In this document: piece by piece, positions 32,502-39,461 of the stretch
Layout of the letters: each line of letters begins with the position of its first letter
Numbering within the stretch: position 1 is the first letter of the stretch
Assembly: GCA_016793015.1 (NCBI GenBank)
Contig: JAEUJD010000181.1
Coordinates: 1-49,802 of the forward strand
Direction: 5' to 3'
Source: Phycisphaerales bacterium
GTDB taxonomy: Bacteria > Planctomycetota > Phycisphaerae > Phycisphaerales > UBA1924
DNA length: 49,802 bases
Notes under the pieces: generated by a model
What the model was told of the DNA's origin: nothing
What the model saw: only the letters and a program-made list of their open reading frames with translations
Database searches by the model: none
Position numbers and translations under genes: made by a program

Positions 32502-33595
32502 TCCGGACTTTTCTGATTCCATTGATCGCGATCGCGGGAATGCTCTTCGCGATGGCGATCGTCGTGCGCAGCAGCCAGCCCAAGCCGCCCTCGCTGCCGG
32601 TGGTAATGCCCCCCACTTCGCCGTTTGAATCACGCGTCGCGGGTTCGGGCATCATCGAAGCCAATTCAGAAAACATCGCCATCGGCACGCCCATCGCCGG
32701 AACAGTGGACAGGGTTGATGTGCGTGTGGGCGATCGCGTGAAGGCGGGCGACATCCTGTTCGTGCTCGATAGCCGCGATCAGAATTCGCAGCTCGCGGTC
32801 AAAGAGGCGGAGCTCGAAGCGGCGCAGCAGAGCCTCAAGCGCCTCGAATCCATGCCGCGACCCGAGGAGCTTCCGCCCGCGTCTGCCCGTGTCGAAGCCG
32901 CCAAAGCGACGATGGACGACCTTCAGAATCAGGTCTCGATCATGGAACGGGTGCAGGATCCGCGGGCACGTTCCGAAGAGGAGATGTCGCGCCGTCGCTT
33001 TGCGGTTCTCGTGGCGAAGAGCCGTTTCGATGAAGCCCAGGCGGCGCTCGCGCTCCTGAAGGCGGGCGCGTGGAAGCCGGAGATCGAAGTCGCCAAGGCG
33101 CAGGTCTTCGCTGCCGCGGCCAATGTCCAGCAGGTCCGGACCGAGATCGATCGCCGGATCATCCGTGCGCCGATCGACGGGCGGGTGCTTCAGGTCAAGG
33201 TGCGACGGGGTGAGTTCGCGGCAGCCGGGATGCTGGCGACGCCGCTCATCCTGCTGGGAGCGGTCGAGCCTCTGCATGTGCGCGTCGACGTCGATGAGAA
33301 CGACGCGTGGCGTGTTCGCGCCGGCGCGAAGGCCGAGGGGTATCTTCGCGGCAACCGCGACATCAAAGCGGCTCTGGCGTTTGTCCGGTTTGAGCCGTAT
33401 GTGGTCCCGAAGAAGTCGCTTACCGGCGATTCGAGCGAGCGAGTTGACACGCGGGTGCTGCAGGTGCTCTTCTCGTTTGATCCGAAAGATCTGCCGGTGT
33501 TCGTAGGGCAGCAGATGGATGTATACATTGAGTCCGCCCCCGAGGGCGACAAGGCCAACGGACCGGGTTCGCCGGCCATGGAGAGCAAGAAGTGA
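32498..33595 (+). CDS. HlyD-family periplasmic adaptor (DevB-like)
   Basis: A 365-aa membrane-fusion protein joining the inner-membrane ABC pump to the outer-membrane channel. A signal anchor (IPLIAIAGMLFAMAIVV) leads into the lipoyl half-motif GTVDRVDVRVGDRVKAGDILFVLD, a long alpha-hairpin (AVKEAELEAAQQSLKRLES to DEAQAALALLKAG), the second lipoyl half RRIIRAPIDGRVLQVKVRRGEF, and a beta-barrel region with PLHVRVDVDENDAWRV. It overlaps both neighbours by 4 bp. Confidence 0.93.
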   Translation: MIRTFLIPLIAIAGMLFAMAIVVRSSQPKPPSLPVVMPPTSPFESRVAGSGIIEANSENIAIGTPIAGTVDRVDVRVGDRVKAGDILFVLDSRDQNSQLAVKEAELEAAQQSLKRLESMPRPEELPPASARVEAAKATMDDLQNQVSIMERVQDPRARSEEEMSRRRFAVLVAKSRFDEAQAALALLKAGAWKPEIEVAKAQVFAAAANVQQVRTEIDRRIIRAPIDGRVLQVKVRRGEFAAAGMLATPLILLGAVEPLHVRVDVDENDAWRVRAGAKAEGYLRGNRDIKAALAFVRFEPYVVPKKSLTGDSSERVDTRVLQVLFSFDPKDLPVFVGQQMDVYIESAPEGDKANGPGSPAMESKK

Positions 33596-35253
33596 CTTTT
33601 CGCCCAGCAATGAACGCAATGAATTCCCGATCGAACGCGCTTGTCCTGGCTCTTGTCTGCGGGACAGTTCTGTCGCTTTCCGGTTGCAAGGTCGGCCCGG
33701 ATTACAAGGGGCCGCCGGAAACGACTTCTCCGGCCGATTTCGCTGCCGTACCGACCGGCGCCGTGCCGGATGTGAAATCCGTCCCGGCACCCGGCGATGT
33801 CGAGCTCGCGGGATGGTGGAAGCAGCTTGGTGACCCGCAGCTTGATTCTCTAATCGAGAAAGCCCTGGTAGGCAACCTTGATCTGCAGCTCGCGCAGGCA
33901 CGCGTGAAGGAAGCCCGTGCCGCACGAGGCATCGTGGTCGCTGATTGGTTCCCGGCCGTCGGCGCGGGAGGAAACTACCAGCGTTCCCGCAACAGCAACA
34001 ACATCGGCTTTGTCGGACCGAATCCGAGCGGCGGCACCGATCTTTACACGGCGGGATTTGATGCCTCGTGGGAGATCGACTTCTGGGGCAAGACCGCACG
34101 CGGGGTCGAAGCGGCCGACGCGATCATCGGGCAGACGATCGAAAGCCGGCGCGACGTCATGATCTCGCTGCTCGCGGAAGTCGCGAGCAACTACGTGGCG
34201 TTGCGGGGCCAGCAGGAACGCTTGAGCGTCACCGAGAACGCGGTGAAGGCGCAGCAGGATTCGCTTCGACTGACCGAAAGCCGGTTCCGCGCGGGGCTGG
34301 TCGGCGAGCTCGATGTGTCCCAGGCCAAGGCGCAGCTCGAGAATCGCACCGCGCAGCTCTTCCCGATCAAGACCGAGATCGAGCGCGCGATCAACCGCCT
34401 GGGAGTGCTGCTCGGCAAGCCGCCCCGCACGTTTGCGGAAGAACTGTCGCCCCGCGCCAAGCTTCCGAACGCGCCGGCCCTCGTCAACGTGGGTATCCCG
34501 TCCGAGCTGCTGAAACGCCGCCCCGACATCCGCGCCGCGGAACGCTCGCTCGCTTCGCAGACGGCCCGAATCGGCGTTGCGACGGCGGATCTGTATCCAA
34601 GCTTTTCGATCACCGCGGCATTCGGATTGCAATCGAATCAGTTCGGCAGCTTCTGGAATATGAGCAGCCGCTATTGGAACGTGGTTCCGGGCGTGAGCTG
34701 GCCGATCCTCGACTGGGGCAAGATTCGCTCGAACATCCAGGTCGCCGACGCTCGGGCGGAGCAGGCGATGATCATCTACGAGCAGACAGTGCTGGGATCG
34801 TTCGAGGATGTCGAATCATCGCTTCTGCAGATGGTGAGCGAGCAGCAGCGCTACGGCGCACTCACCCGCTCGGTCGAGGCCAGCGCACGCGCGGTGCAGC
34901 TCGCCGAAGATCTTTACCAGACCGGAAACGTCGACTTCCGCACCGTGCTGGACAACCAGTTGATTCTCTTCACAGCGCAGGATCAGGCCGTCATCAGCCA
35001 GACCCTCACGCTCACCAGCATGATCAGCCTCTACAAGTCGCTGGGCGGCGGCTGGGAATACATGGAGCAGGATCCGTGGACGCCAAAGCTGGTGCCGAGC
35101 AGCACCATCTCGGCCGCCTTGGATGGCATCACCAACCCGAACGCGACTTCTTCGCCCCCGGGCGAAAATGGCTCGAATCAGCCGGCGACGGCGGCACCCA
35201 CCAACGCGGCCTCGGGCGGCCAGGCTCCCGTCTCGATCGAGCCCAAACCCTGA
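33592..35253 (+). CDS. Outer-membrane efflux lipoprotein, NodT/TolC family
   Basis: A 553-aa TolC-like channel. A signal peptide ends in a lipobox (LSLSGC) followed by KVGPDYKGPPE, the usual NodT-type beginning. Two repeated outer-membrane efflux domains carry WWKQLGDPQLDSLIEKAL...NLDLQLAQARVKEARAARGI, ASWEIDFWGKTARGVEAAD, ELLKRRPDIRAAERSLASQTARIGVATADLYPSFS and LYQTGNVDFRTVLDNQ. The last 50 residues are a low-complexity tail. The start is GTG in a GTGA overlap; an ATG at 33610 is the alternative. It completes the tripartite exporter. Confidence 0.94.
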   Translation: MTFRPAMNAMNSRSNALVLALVCGTVLSLSGCKVGPDYKGPPETTSPADFAAVPTGAVPDVKSVPAPGDVELAGWWKQLGDPQLDSLIEKALVGNLDLQLAQARVKEARAARGIVVADWFPAVGAGGNYQRSRNSNNIGFVGPNPSGGTDLYTAGFDASWEIDFWGKTARGVEAADAIIGQTIESRRDVMISLLAEVASNYVALRGQQERLSVTENAVKAQQDSLRLTESRFRAGLVGELDVSQAKAQLENRTAQLFPIKTEIERAINRLGVLLGKPPRTFAEELSPRAKLPNAPALVNVGIPSELLKRRPDIRAAERSLASQTARIGVATADLYPSFSITAAFGLQSNQFGSFWNMSSRYWNVVPGVSWPILDWGKIRSNIQVADARAEQAMIIYEQTVLGSFEDVESSLLQMVSEQQRYGALTRSVEASARAVQLAEDLYQTGNVDFRTVLDNQLILFTAQDQAVISQTLTLTSMISLYKSLGGGWEYMEQDPWTPKLVPSSTISAALDGITNPNATSSPPGENGSNQPATAAPTNAASGGQAPVSIEPKP

Positions 35254-35289
35254 GTTTACAGGGAGTTTGATCACCCGCCCGCCGGAAAT

Positions 35290-35319
35290 TTGCCGAGCGG
35301 GAGAGCGCGAACCTATAGT
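35290..35319 (+). promoter_or_regulatory. Candidate rpsB promoter
   Basis: TTGCCG (35290-35295) and TATAGT (35314-35319) with an 18-bp spacer give a start near 35326 and a leader of about 195 nt. Confidence 0.5.
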
Positions 35320-35325
35320 TTTCGG

Positions 35326-35521
35326 CTTGACGCAGATCGGCGTCGGGCCCGGGCGTTCCTTTTCGGGAGCCCTAGCGGAACACAAAGACGGTCGAAGGCA
35401 AATTGCCCAGACCGAACACAGAAGCGCCCTTGGGCAAGCTCGCGTAACGCCCGGCCGTGTGGTCGGGGTTCCGACCGATCAGAGCCTTGCCGGTGTCGCT
35501 GCAAGAGAGAAAAGGTGGCCC
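35326..35521 (+). promoter_or_regulatory. Structured leader of rpsB-tsf
   Basis: The untranslated stretch between the proposed promoter and rpsB contains several short hairpins, clearest GGTCGG-GGTT-CCGACC at 35461-35476 and GCCC-TT-GGGC about 30 nt before it. Many bacteria autoregulate rpsB through S2 binding to its leader; whether this one does is inference. Confidence 0.35.
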
Positions 35522-36364
35522 ATGGCCAACACACTCGTCCAGGATCTGATTGAAGCCGGTATTCACTTCGGACAGCGCGCCAGCGGATGGAACCCCAAGA
35601 TGGGTGCGTACATCTACGGCAAGCGCAACGGCATCCACATCATCGATATCAAGGAGACCGTCAAGGGTCTCCTCCTCGCGAAGAAGTTCATCGCGAAAAC
35701 GGTCGCGTCGGGCAAGGACGTGGTTTTCGTAGGCACCAAGCGTCAGTCCAAGAGCGTGCTCGAACAGCGCGTCGGCGACGCCAAGATGCACTATGTGACC
35801 GAACGTTGGCTCGGCGGCACCCTCACCAACTTCCGCACCATCCGCCTCCGCCTCAAGCGCCTCGAAGAACTCGAAGCGATCCAGACCGCCGACAACTTCG
35901 CCAGCTATTCCAAGAAGATGGAAAGCCAGCTCAAGCGCGAGCTCGCCAAGATCAAGCGCAACCTCGACGGCATCCGCAAGATGGAAAAGCTTCCGGGCGC
36001 TCTCGTCGTCATCGACGTGAAGCACGAAGTCACGGCGCTCAAGGAAGCCCGCAAGCTCGGCATCCCCACCATCGCCCTTATCGATACCGACGGCGATCCG
36101 GAACTCGTTGATATCCCGATCCCGGGCAACGACGACTCGATGAAGTCGATTGATGTGGTCGTTCGCGAACTCTGCCTCGCTGTTGTCGACGGCAAGTCGG
36201 CCCGTCAGGTCAACGGAGAGAATCCCTCGGGCGGTAGCGGCGGCGATGATGCCTCCGGCCCCGGCCGCGGCGATCAGCAGCGCCGCAGCAGCCGCCGGCC
36301 CACAACCCGCGCCAGCGAAATCGCGACGCAGGAAGTGCCCGAAGGCGCCTCGGCCGCTCAGTAA
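35522..36364 (+). CDS. rpsB: 30S ribosomal protein S2
   Basis: A 280-aa S2. It begins MANTLVQDLIEAGIHFGQRASGWNPKM, followed by YGKRNGIHIIDIKET, DVVFVGTKRQSK, RWLGGTLTNFRTI, KLPGALVVIDVKHE, and IPTIALIDTDGDPELVDIPIPGNDD, all S2 signatures. The last 50 or so residues (after VNGENPSGG) are a low-complexity Gly/Arg/Ser extension beyond the usual end. The gene for elongation factor Ts follows, the common rpsB-tsf order. Confidence 0.98.
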   Translation: MANTLVQDLIEAGIHFGQRASGWNPKMGAYIYGKRNGIHIIDIKETVKGLLLAKKFIAKTVASGKDVVFVGTKRQSKSVLEQRVGDAKMHYVTERWLGGTLTNFRTIRLRLKRLEELEAIQTADNFASYSKKMESQLKRELAKIKRNLDGIRKMEKLPGALVVIDVKHEVTALKEARKLGIPTIALIDTDGDPELVDIPIPGNDDSMKSIDVVVRELCLAVVDGKSARQVNGENPSGGSGGDDASGPGRGDQQRRSSRRPTTRASEIATQEVPEGASAAQ

Positions 36365-36486
36365 TCAGCCTCGTTCGCCCGCTCGTGTTTCAATCTTGAA
36401 ACCCGCAACGGGGAGCGTCTTTCGAACAGATTTTGCAGGCAGCACGATCCGTCGCCGTGAACTCGGCGCGGCAAGGAACAGTTCCC

Positions 36487-37308
36487 ATGGCAGAGATCAA
36501 CAGCAAAGACGTGATGGCCCTCCGCAACAAGACGGGCCTTCAGATGATGGCCTGCAAAGCCGCCCTCGTCGAGGCCGGTGGCGACCCCGAGAAGGCCGAA
36601 GAGATCCTGCGCAAGCAGCTCAAGGGCAAGATGGAAAGCCGTACCGACCGCGCCGCCGGCGAAGGCCGCATCGGAATCTATGTGAACGACGACCACACCG
36701 CCGCGACCATTGTCGAGGTGCGTGCTGAGTCCGACTTCACCGCCAAGAACGAGCAGTTCGTGACCATGGTGAACAAGGTCGCCAAGCTCGCGGTCGAGGC
36801 CCACGCGGGCGCCGTCGCCGAGACCCCGGCGATCAAAGCCGCCATCGATGATGTCCGTATCGCAACCGGCGAGAACTGTTCCTTCGCCCGGGGCCACAAG
36901 CTCCTCGGCGAAGCGGGCAAGACCCAGTTCGGCGCGTACGTCCACCACGACGGCAAGACCGGCTCGCTCGTTCAGGCCGAAGGCAGCATCAGCCAGGACA
37001 CCATCCGCCAGATTTGCATGCACGTCGTTGCCGCCGTTCCGCGTCCGCAGGGCGTGTCGGCCAACGATGTTCCCGCGGCTGTGGTCGAGAAAGAACGCAA
37101 GTTCCGCATCGAGCAAGCGATGGAATCCGGCAAGCCCAAGGAAATCGCCGAGAAGATGGTCGAGGGCGGCATGCGCAAGTTCTTCGAAGAAATCGCCCTC
37201 ATGGAACAGCCCTTCATCATGGACCCGACCAAGAAGGTCAAGGACCTTGTCGGCCCGAAGGCGAACGTCATCGCCTTCTTCCGCTGGCAGGTCGGCGAGT
37301 CAAACTAA
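36487..37308 (+). CDS. tsf: Elongation factor Ts
   Basis: A 273-aa nucleotide-exchange factor for EF-Tu. The UBA-like N-terminus reads MAEINSKDVMALRNKTGLQMMACKAALVEAGGD, then comes AAGEGRIGIYVNDD, and the EF-Tu contact motif is ESDFTAKNEQF (usual TDFVA.N..F). The C-terminal domain includes MHVVAAVPRP and EQPFIMDPTKKVKDLV. The gene starts 122 bp after rpsB and ends at a strong terminator. Confidence 0.97.
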   Translation: MAEINSKDVMALRNKTGLQMMACKAALVEAGGDPEKAEEILRKQLKGKMESRTDRAAGEGRIGIYVNDDHTAATIVEVRAESDFTAKNEQFVTMVNKVAKLAVEAHAGAVAETPAIKAAIDDVRIATGENCSFARGHKLLGEAGKTQFGAYVHHDGKTGSLVQAEGSISQDTIRQICMHVVAAVPRPQGVSANDVPAAVVEKERKFRIEQAMESGKPKEIAEKMVEGGMRKFFEEIALMEQPFIMDPTKKVKDLVGPKANVIAFFRWQVGESN

Positions 37309-37337
37309 GTCACCGAAACTCACTCTGATTCCACTCG

Positions 37338-37366
37338 CCGCCGCAACCCTCGTTGCGGCGGTTTTT
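37338..37366 (+). terminator. Terminator of rpsB-tsf
   Basis: A 10-bp stem (CCGCCGCAAC with GTTGCGGCGG, 37338-37347 and 37352-37361), a 4-nt loop and five T. Confidence 0.93.
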
Positions 37367-37542
37367 CATTTCCGCTATTTCGCTTTCGTCCGAGACGTTG
37401 CGTTGACAAAGAGACCTTTCATGCCGGCGAGACCTGACCGTACGAGCCCGAGCGAAGTGAAGGGACAGGGGGGACGTTGCAGACATCGGCACCGAAGTCA
37501 CCGCACCGTCAGGCGATACACCTGAAAGCAACCCGATCGAGA

Positions 37543-37571
37543 TTGTGCACGCGTCGCTGCTTTGTGATAAT
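37543..37571 (+). promoter_or_regulatory. Candidate promoter of the lipoprotein gene
   Basis: TTGTGC (37543-37548), a 17-bp spacer and an extended -10 TGTGATAAT ending at 37571, 49 bp before the ATG. The rest of the 37367-37620 gap holds an isolated TTGACA near 37403 with no -10 partner, and nothing else recognised. Confidence 0.45.
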
Positions 37572-37620
37572 TTGATCGCGTCGGTGGGGCCAAACTGCCC
37601 ACAGAAAAGGAGCGGGTGCT

Positions 37621-38091
37621 ATGCGATTTTCGCTGATTGCGAGGGCGGCCGTGGCCCTTCTTGGGTTCGCTCTGTCTTTGTCGCTACTCGGCTGTGAGAA
37701 AGACGGCGACCCTGCCGATGTCGTGGGAAAGTGGGTGCTCGACAAGGACTCGATCGACGACGCGGCGTACAACGCCGTTCGTGCCGCTGCGGAGCGATCG
37801 AGTCAGAAGCCGAGGGAAGATCAGATCGACACCATCGCCAAGCAGTTCGCCGAAAGACTCCGGGCCGCACCCGTCGAGGTTGAGATCAACGCCGATGGAA
37901 CCCTGTCGGCCGGCGATGATGACGTAACACAGCACGTCGAAGGAACATGGGTGTACAAGGCCTCGGGCCAACTGCTCGTCGAATCGCCGGGCGCCAGGGA
38001 TACCCGCAGGTTTCAGTTCCAAGGCGGTGCTCTCGCGGCGTATCCCAAAATCCCAGGACTGAAGATCATCCGGTACGTCCGCAAAAAATGA
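37621..38091 (+). CDS. Small lipoprotein of unknown function
   Basis: A 156-aa protein with AAGGAG 8 nt before the ATG. The signal peptide ends in a lipobox LLGC (Cys 25), followed by EKDGDPADVVGKWVLDKDSI, a helical stretch and beta-strands (VEVEINADGTLSAG, HVEGTWVYKASGQLLVE) that read like a small lipocalin-like barrel of the kind that begins with GKW. Not recognised beyond that. It lies 113 bp before the superoxide dismutase gene. Confidence 0.65.
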   Translation: MRFSLIARAAVALLGFALSLSLLGCEKDGDPADVVGKWVLDKDSIDDAAYNAVRAAAERSSQKPREDQIDTIAKQFAERLRAAPVEVEINADGTLSAGDDDVTQHVEGTWVYKASGQLLVESPGARDTRRFQFQGGALAAYPKIPGLKIIRYVRKK

Positions 38092-38204
38092 GTCCGGATT
38101 CCGGGCTGTTTGCGCCGCAAAATGCCAGTCCACCTGCAACCCGAAGCGCACGGCTTCAGAAAACCGAGAGCAGTCGAACCACATCACATTTCGGGAAACT
38201 CAAT

Positions 38205-39071
38205 ATGAACCACCACGAAAAGATACAAAACGCTTCGACACATTTGGCCCGGCGCGAAGCTCTCGCGGCACTTGGATTCGGAGCGTTCGCTGTCGCAGGC
38301 GTTGCCATGGGCCAGCCAACCTCTCAGCCATCTTCTCAGCCAAGCCCGCCCGCAACTTCACCCACAGCCCCCAAGGTGCTTCCCGATAAGGGGCCGCCCT
38401 CCGCGATCATTCCCGGCAACGTTGCCCCTGCCGAGCTGAAAGTGTTCGACGAAGCCACCGGCCAATTCATCCTCCCAGCCCTGCCGTACCCGTTCGACGC
38501 GATGGAGCCCCACATCGCCGCCAAGACCATGGAGATCCACCACGACAAGCACCACGCGGCGTACGTCGCCGGGCTCAACAAGGCCCTGGCCGAGCTGGCA
38601 CGAATCCGGACGGCTGCGGGCGATTCCGCCCTTGTGAAGTTCTGGGCGAACCAAGTGTCGTTCCACGGGGGAGGGCACATCAACCACAGCCTCTTCTGGA
38701 ACATGATGGCCCCGCCCGGGAAGGGCGGAGGAGGCTCGCCTCGCGGGAAGCTGGCAGAGGCCATCCAGAAGTCGTTCGGCTCGTACGAGCAGTTTGTGGC
38801 CCAGTTCAAGGCCACGGCAGCGTCGGTGGAAGGTGGCGGCTGGGGCTGGCTGGCCGTTGAGCCCTGGTCGAAGCAGTTGCTGCTCTTTCAGGGCGAAAAG
38901 CAGCAGGACCTGATGGTGACCGGAGCCTTGCCCGTGCTCGGAATCGACGTCTGGGAGCACGCGTACTACCTCAAGTACCAAAACAAGCGGGCTGACTACG
39001 TCAACGCCTTCCTCAACCTCATCAACTGGGAATTTTGCGGCAAGTTGTACGACCGGGCCATCGCCCGATAA
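38205..39071 (+). CDS. sodA: Exported superoxide dismutase, Mn type
   Basis: A 288-aa Fe/Mn-family dismutase. Metal ligands sit in KTMEIHHDKHHAAYV, HINHSLFWNMM and the pair in DVWEHAYYLKYQNKRADYV. GGGHINHSLFW and VEGGGWGWL resemble Mn rather than Fe enzymes. The first 35 residues contain ARREALAALGFGAFAVAGVAMG, a twin-arginine-like signal followed by a Pro/Ser/Gln-rich linker, so the enzyme is probably exported already folded. It would protect the envelope from superoxide. Confidence 0.93.
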   Translation: MNHHEKIQNASTHLARREALAALGFGAFAVAGVAMGQPTSQPSSQPSPPATSPTAPKVLPDKGPPSAIIPGNVAPAELKVFDEATGQFILPALPYPFDAMEPHIAAKTMEIHHDKHHAAYVAGLNKALAELARIRTAAGDSALVKFWANQVSFHGGGHINHSLFWNMMAPPGKGGGGSPRGKLAEAIQKSFGSYEQFVAQFKATAASVEGGGWGWLAVEPWSKQLLLFQGEKQQDLMVTGALPVLGIDVWEHAYYLKYQNKRADYVNAFLNLINWEFCGKLYDRAIAR

Positions 39072-39117
39072 CGACCAGACTGCTGCCCCCGCTGGGGGTT
39101 TGGATTCTGAAGAAGTG

Positions 39118-39147
39118 AGCCCGAGGCGTTTGCCTTGGGCTTTTTTT
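39118..39147 (+). terminator. Terminator after the superoxide dismutase gene
   Basis: AGCCCGAGGC (39118-39127) pairs with GCCTTGGGCT (39132-39141) with one G-U, and is followed by seven T. Confidence 0.9.
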
Positions 39148-39231
39148 CGGACTTAGGCAGATTCTTAAGACCAGTCCGGACAAGCACTTAAATCAACGCT
39201 TCCCACAAAGTCGAAATATTCCTCACAGATG

Positions 39232-39260
39232 GGTGGCATGTCCAAAAAGCGGTGGCATGT
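39232..39260. repeat. Direct repeat GGTGGCATGT x2
   Basis: Identical 10-mers at 39232-39241 and 39251-39260, 19 bp apart (about two helical turns), just upstream of the tandem RNA element. They may be a regulator site. Confidence 0.5.
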
Positions 39261-39268
39261 TTGAATTG

Positions 39269-39319
39269 TCTTGTCTCTCTCCTCCTATTGACTCGGCTGC
39301 GGGCGGAAACACGTAGCCG
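39269..39319 (+). ncRNA. Tandem RNA-like element, copy 1
   Basis: A 20-nt conserved block TCTTGTCTCTCTCCTCCTAT (39269-39288) is followed by TGACT and an 8-bp stem CGGCTGCG/CGTAGCCG (39294-39301 with 39312-39319, one G-U) closing a loop GGCGGAAACA. CCTCC is complementary to the Shine-Dalgarno. The loop GGCGGA can also pair with the upstream TCCTCC at five of six positions, as a pseudoknot. No T-run follows this copy. Class is unknown to me; see copy 2. Confidence 0.5.
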
Positions 39320-39327
39320 GGTTTACA

Positions 39328-39356
39328 GAGGGAAGCTGGGAAACCAGCCAGCCCTC
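39328..39356 (+). other. GNRA-capped hairpin between the two RNA-like copies
   Basis: GAGGG-AA-GCTGG pairs with CCAGC-CAG-CCCTC around a GAAA tetraloop (39340-39343), a stable imperfect hairpin lying between the two elements. Confidence 0.5.
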
Positions 39357-39363
39357 GAAAAGT

Positions 39364-39427
39364 TCTTGTCTCTCTCCTCCTATGACTCACCCGCGGGCGG
39401 AATTCGCTGGTGAGTTTTTTCTTTTTT
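39364..39427 (+). ncRNA. Tandem RNA-like element, copy 2, ending in a terminator
   Basis: The same 20-nt block recurs at 39364-39383 (period 95 bp), followed by a stem with a different sequence: ACTCACC-C-GCG pairs with CGC-T-GGTGAGT (39385-39395 with 39405-39415) and again encloses GGCGGAA. A TTTTTTCTTTTTT tract to 39427 makes this copy a good intrinsic terminator, 35 bp before the transporter ATG. Same loop and leader with a compensated stem suggest selection on RNA structure. It could be an attenuator or riboswitch for the downstream operon, or an sRNA. Confidence 0.55.
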
Positions 39428-39461
39428 GGTGCCTTGGGCGACGTGGCGATAGCTTCCCCGC

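Noticed and set aside
37403..37431. Promoter at TTGACA near 37403
   Set aside because: No acceptable -10 hexamer 15-19 bp downstream.
39269..39383. The repeat read on the minus strand as strong Shine-Dalgarno sites (AGGAGG) for small genes
   Set aside because: No start codon lies within 12 nt of either site; the nearest ATG is about 22 nt away and opens no useful frame. The T-tract supports plus-strand transcription.
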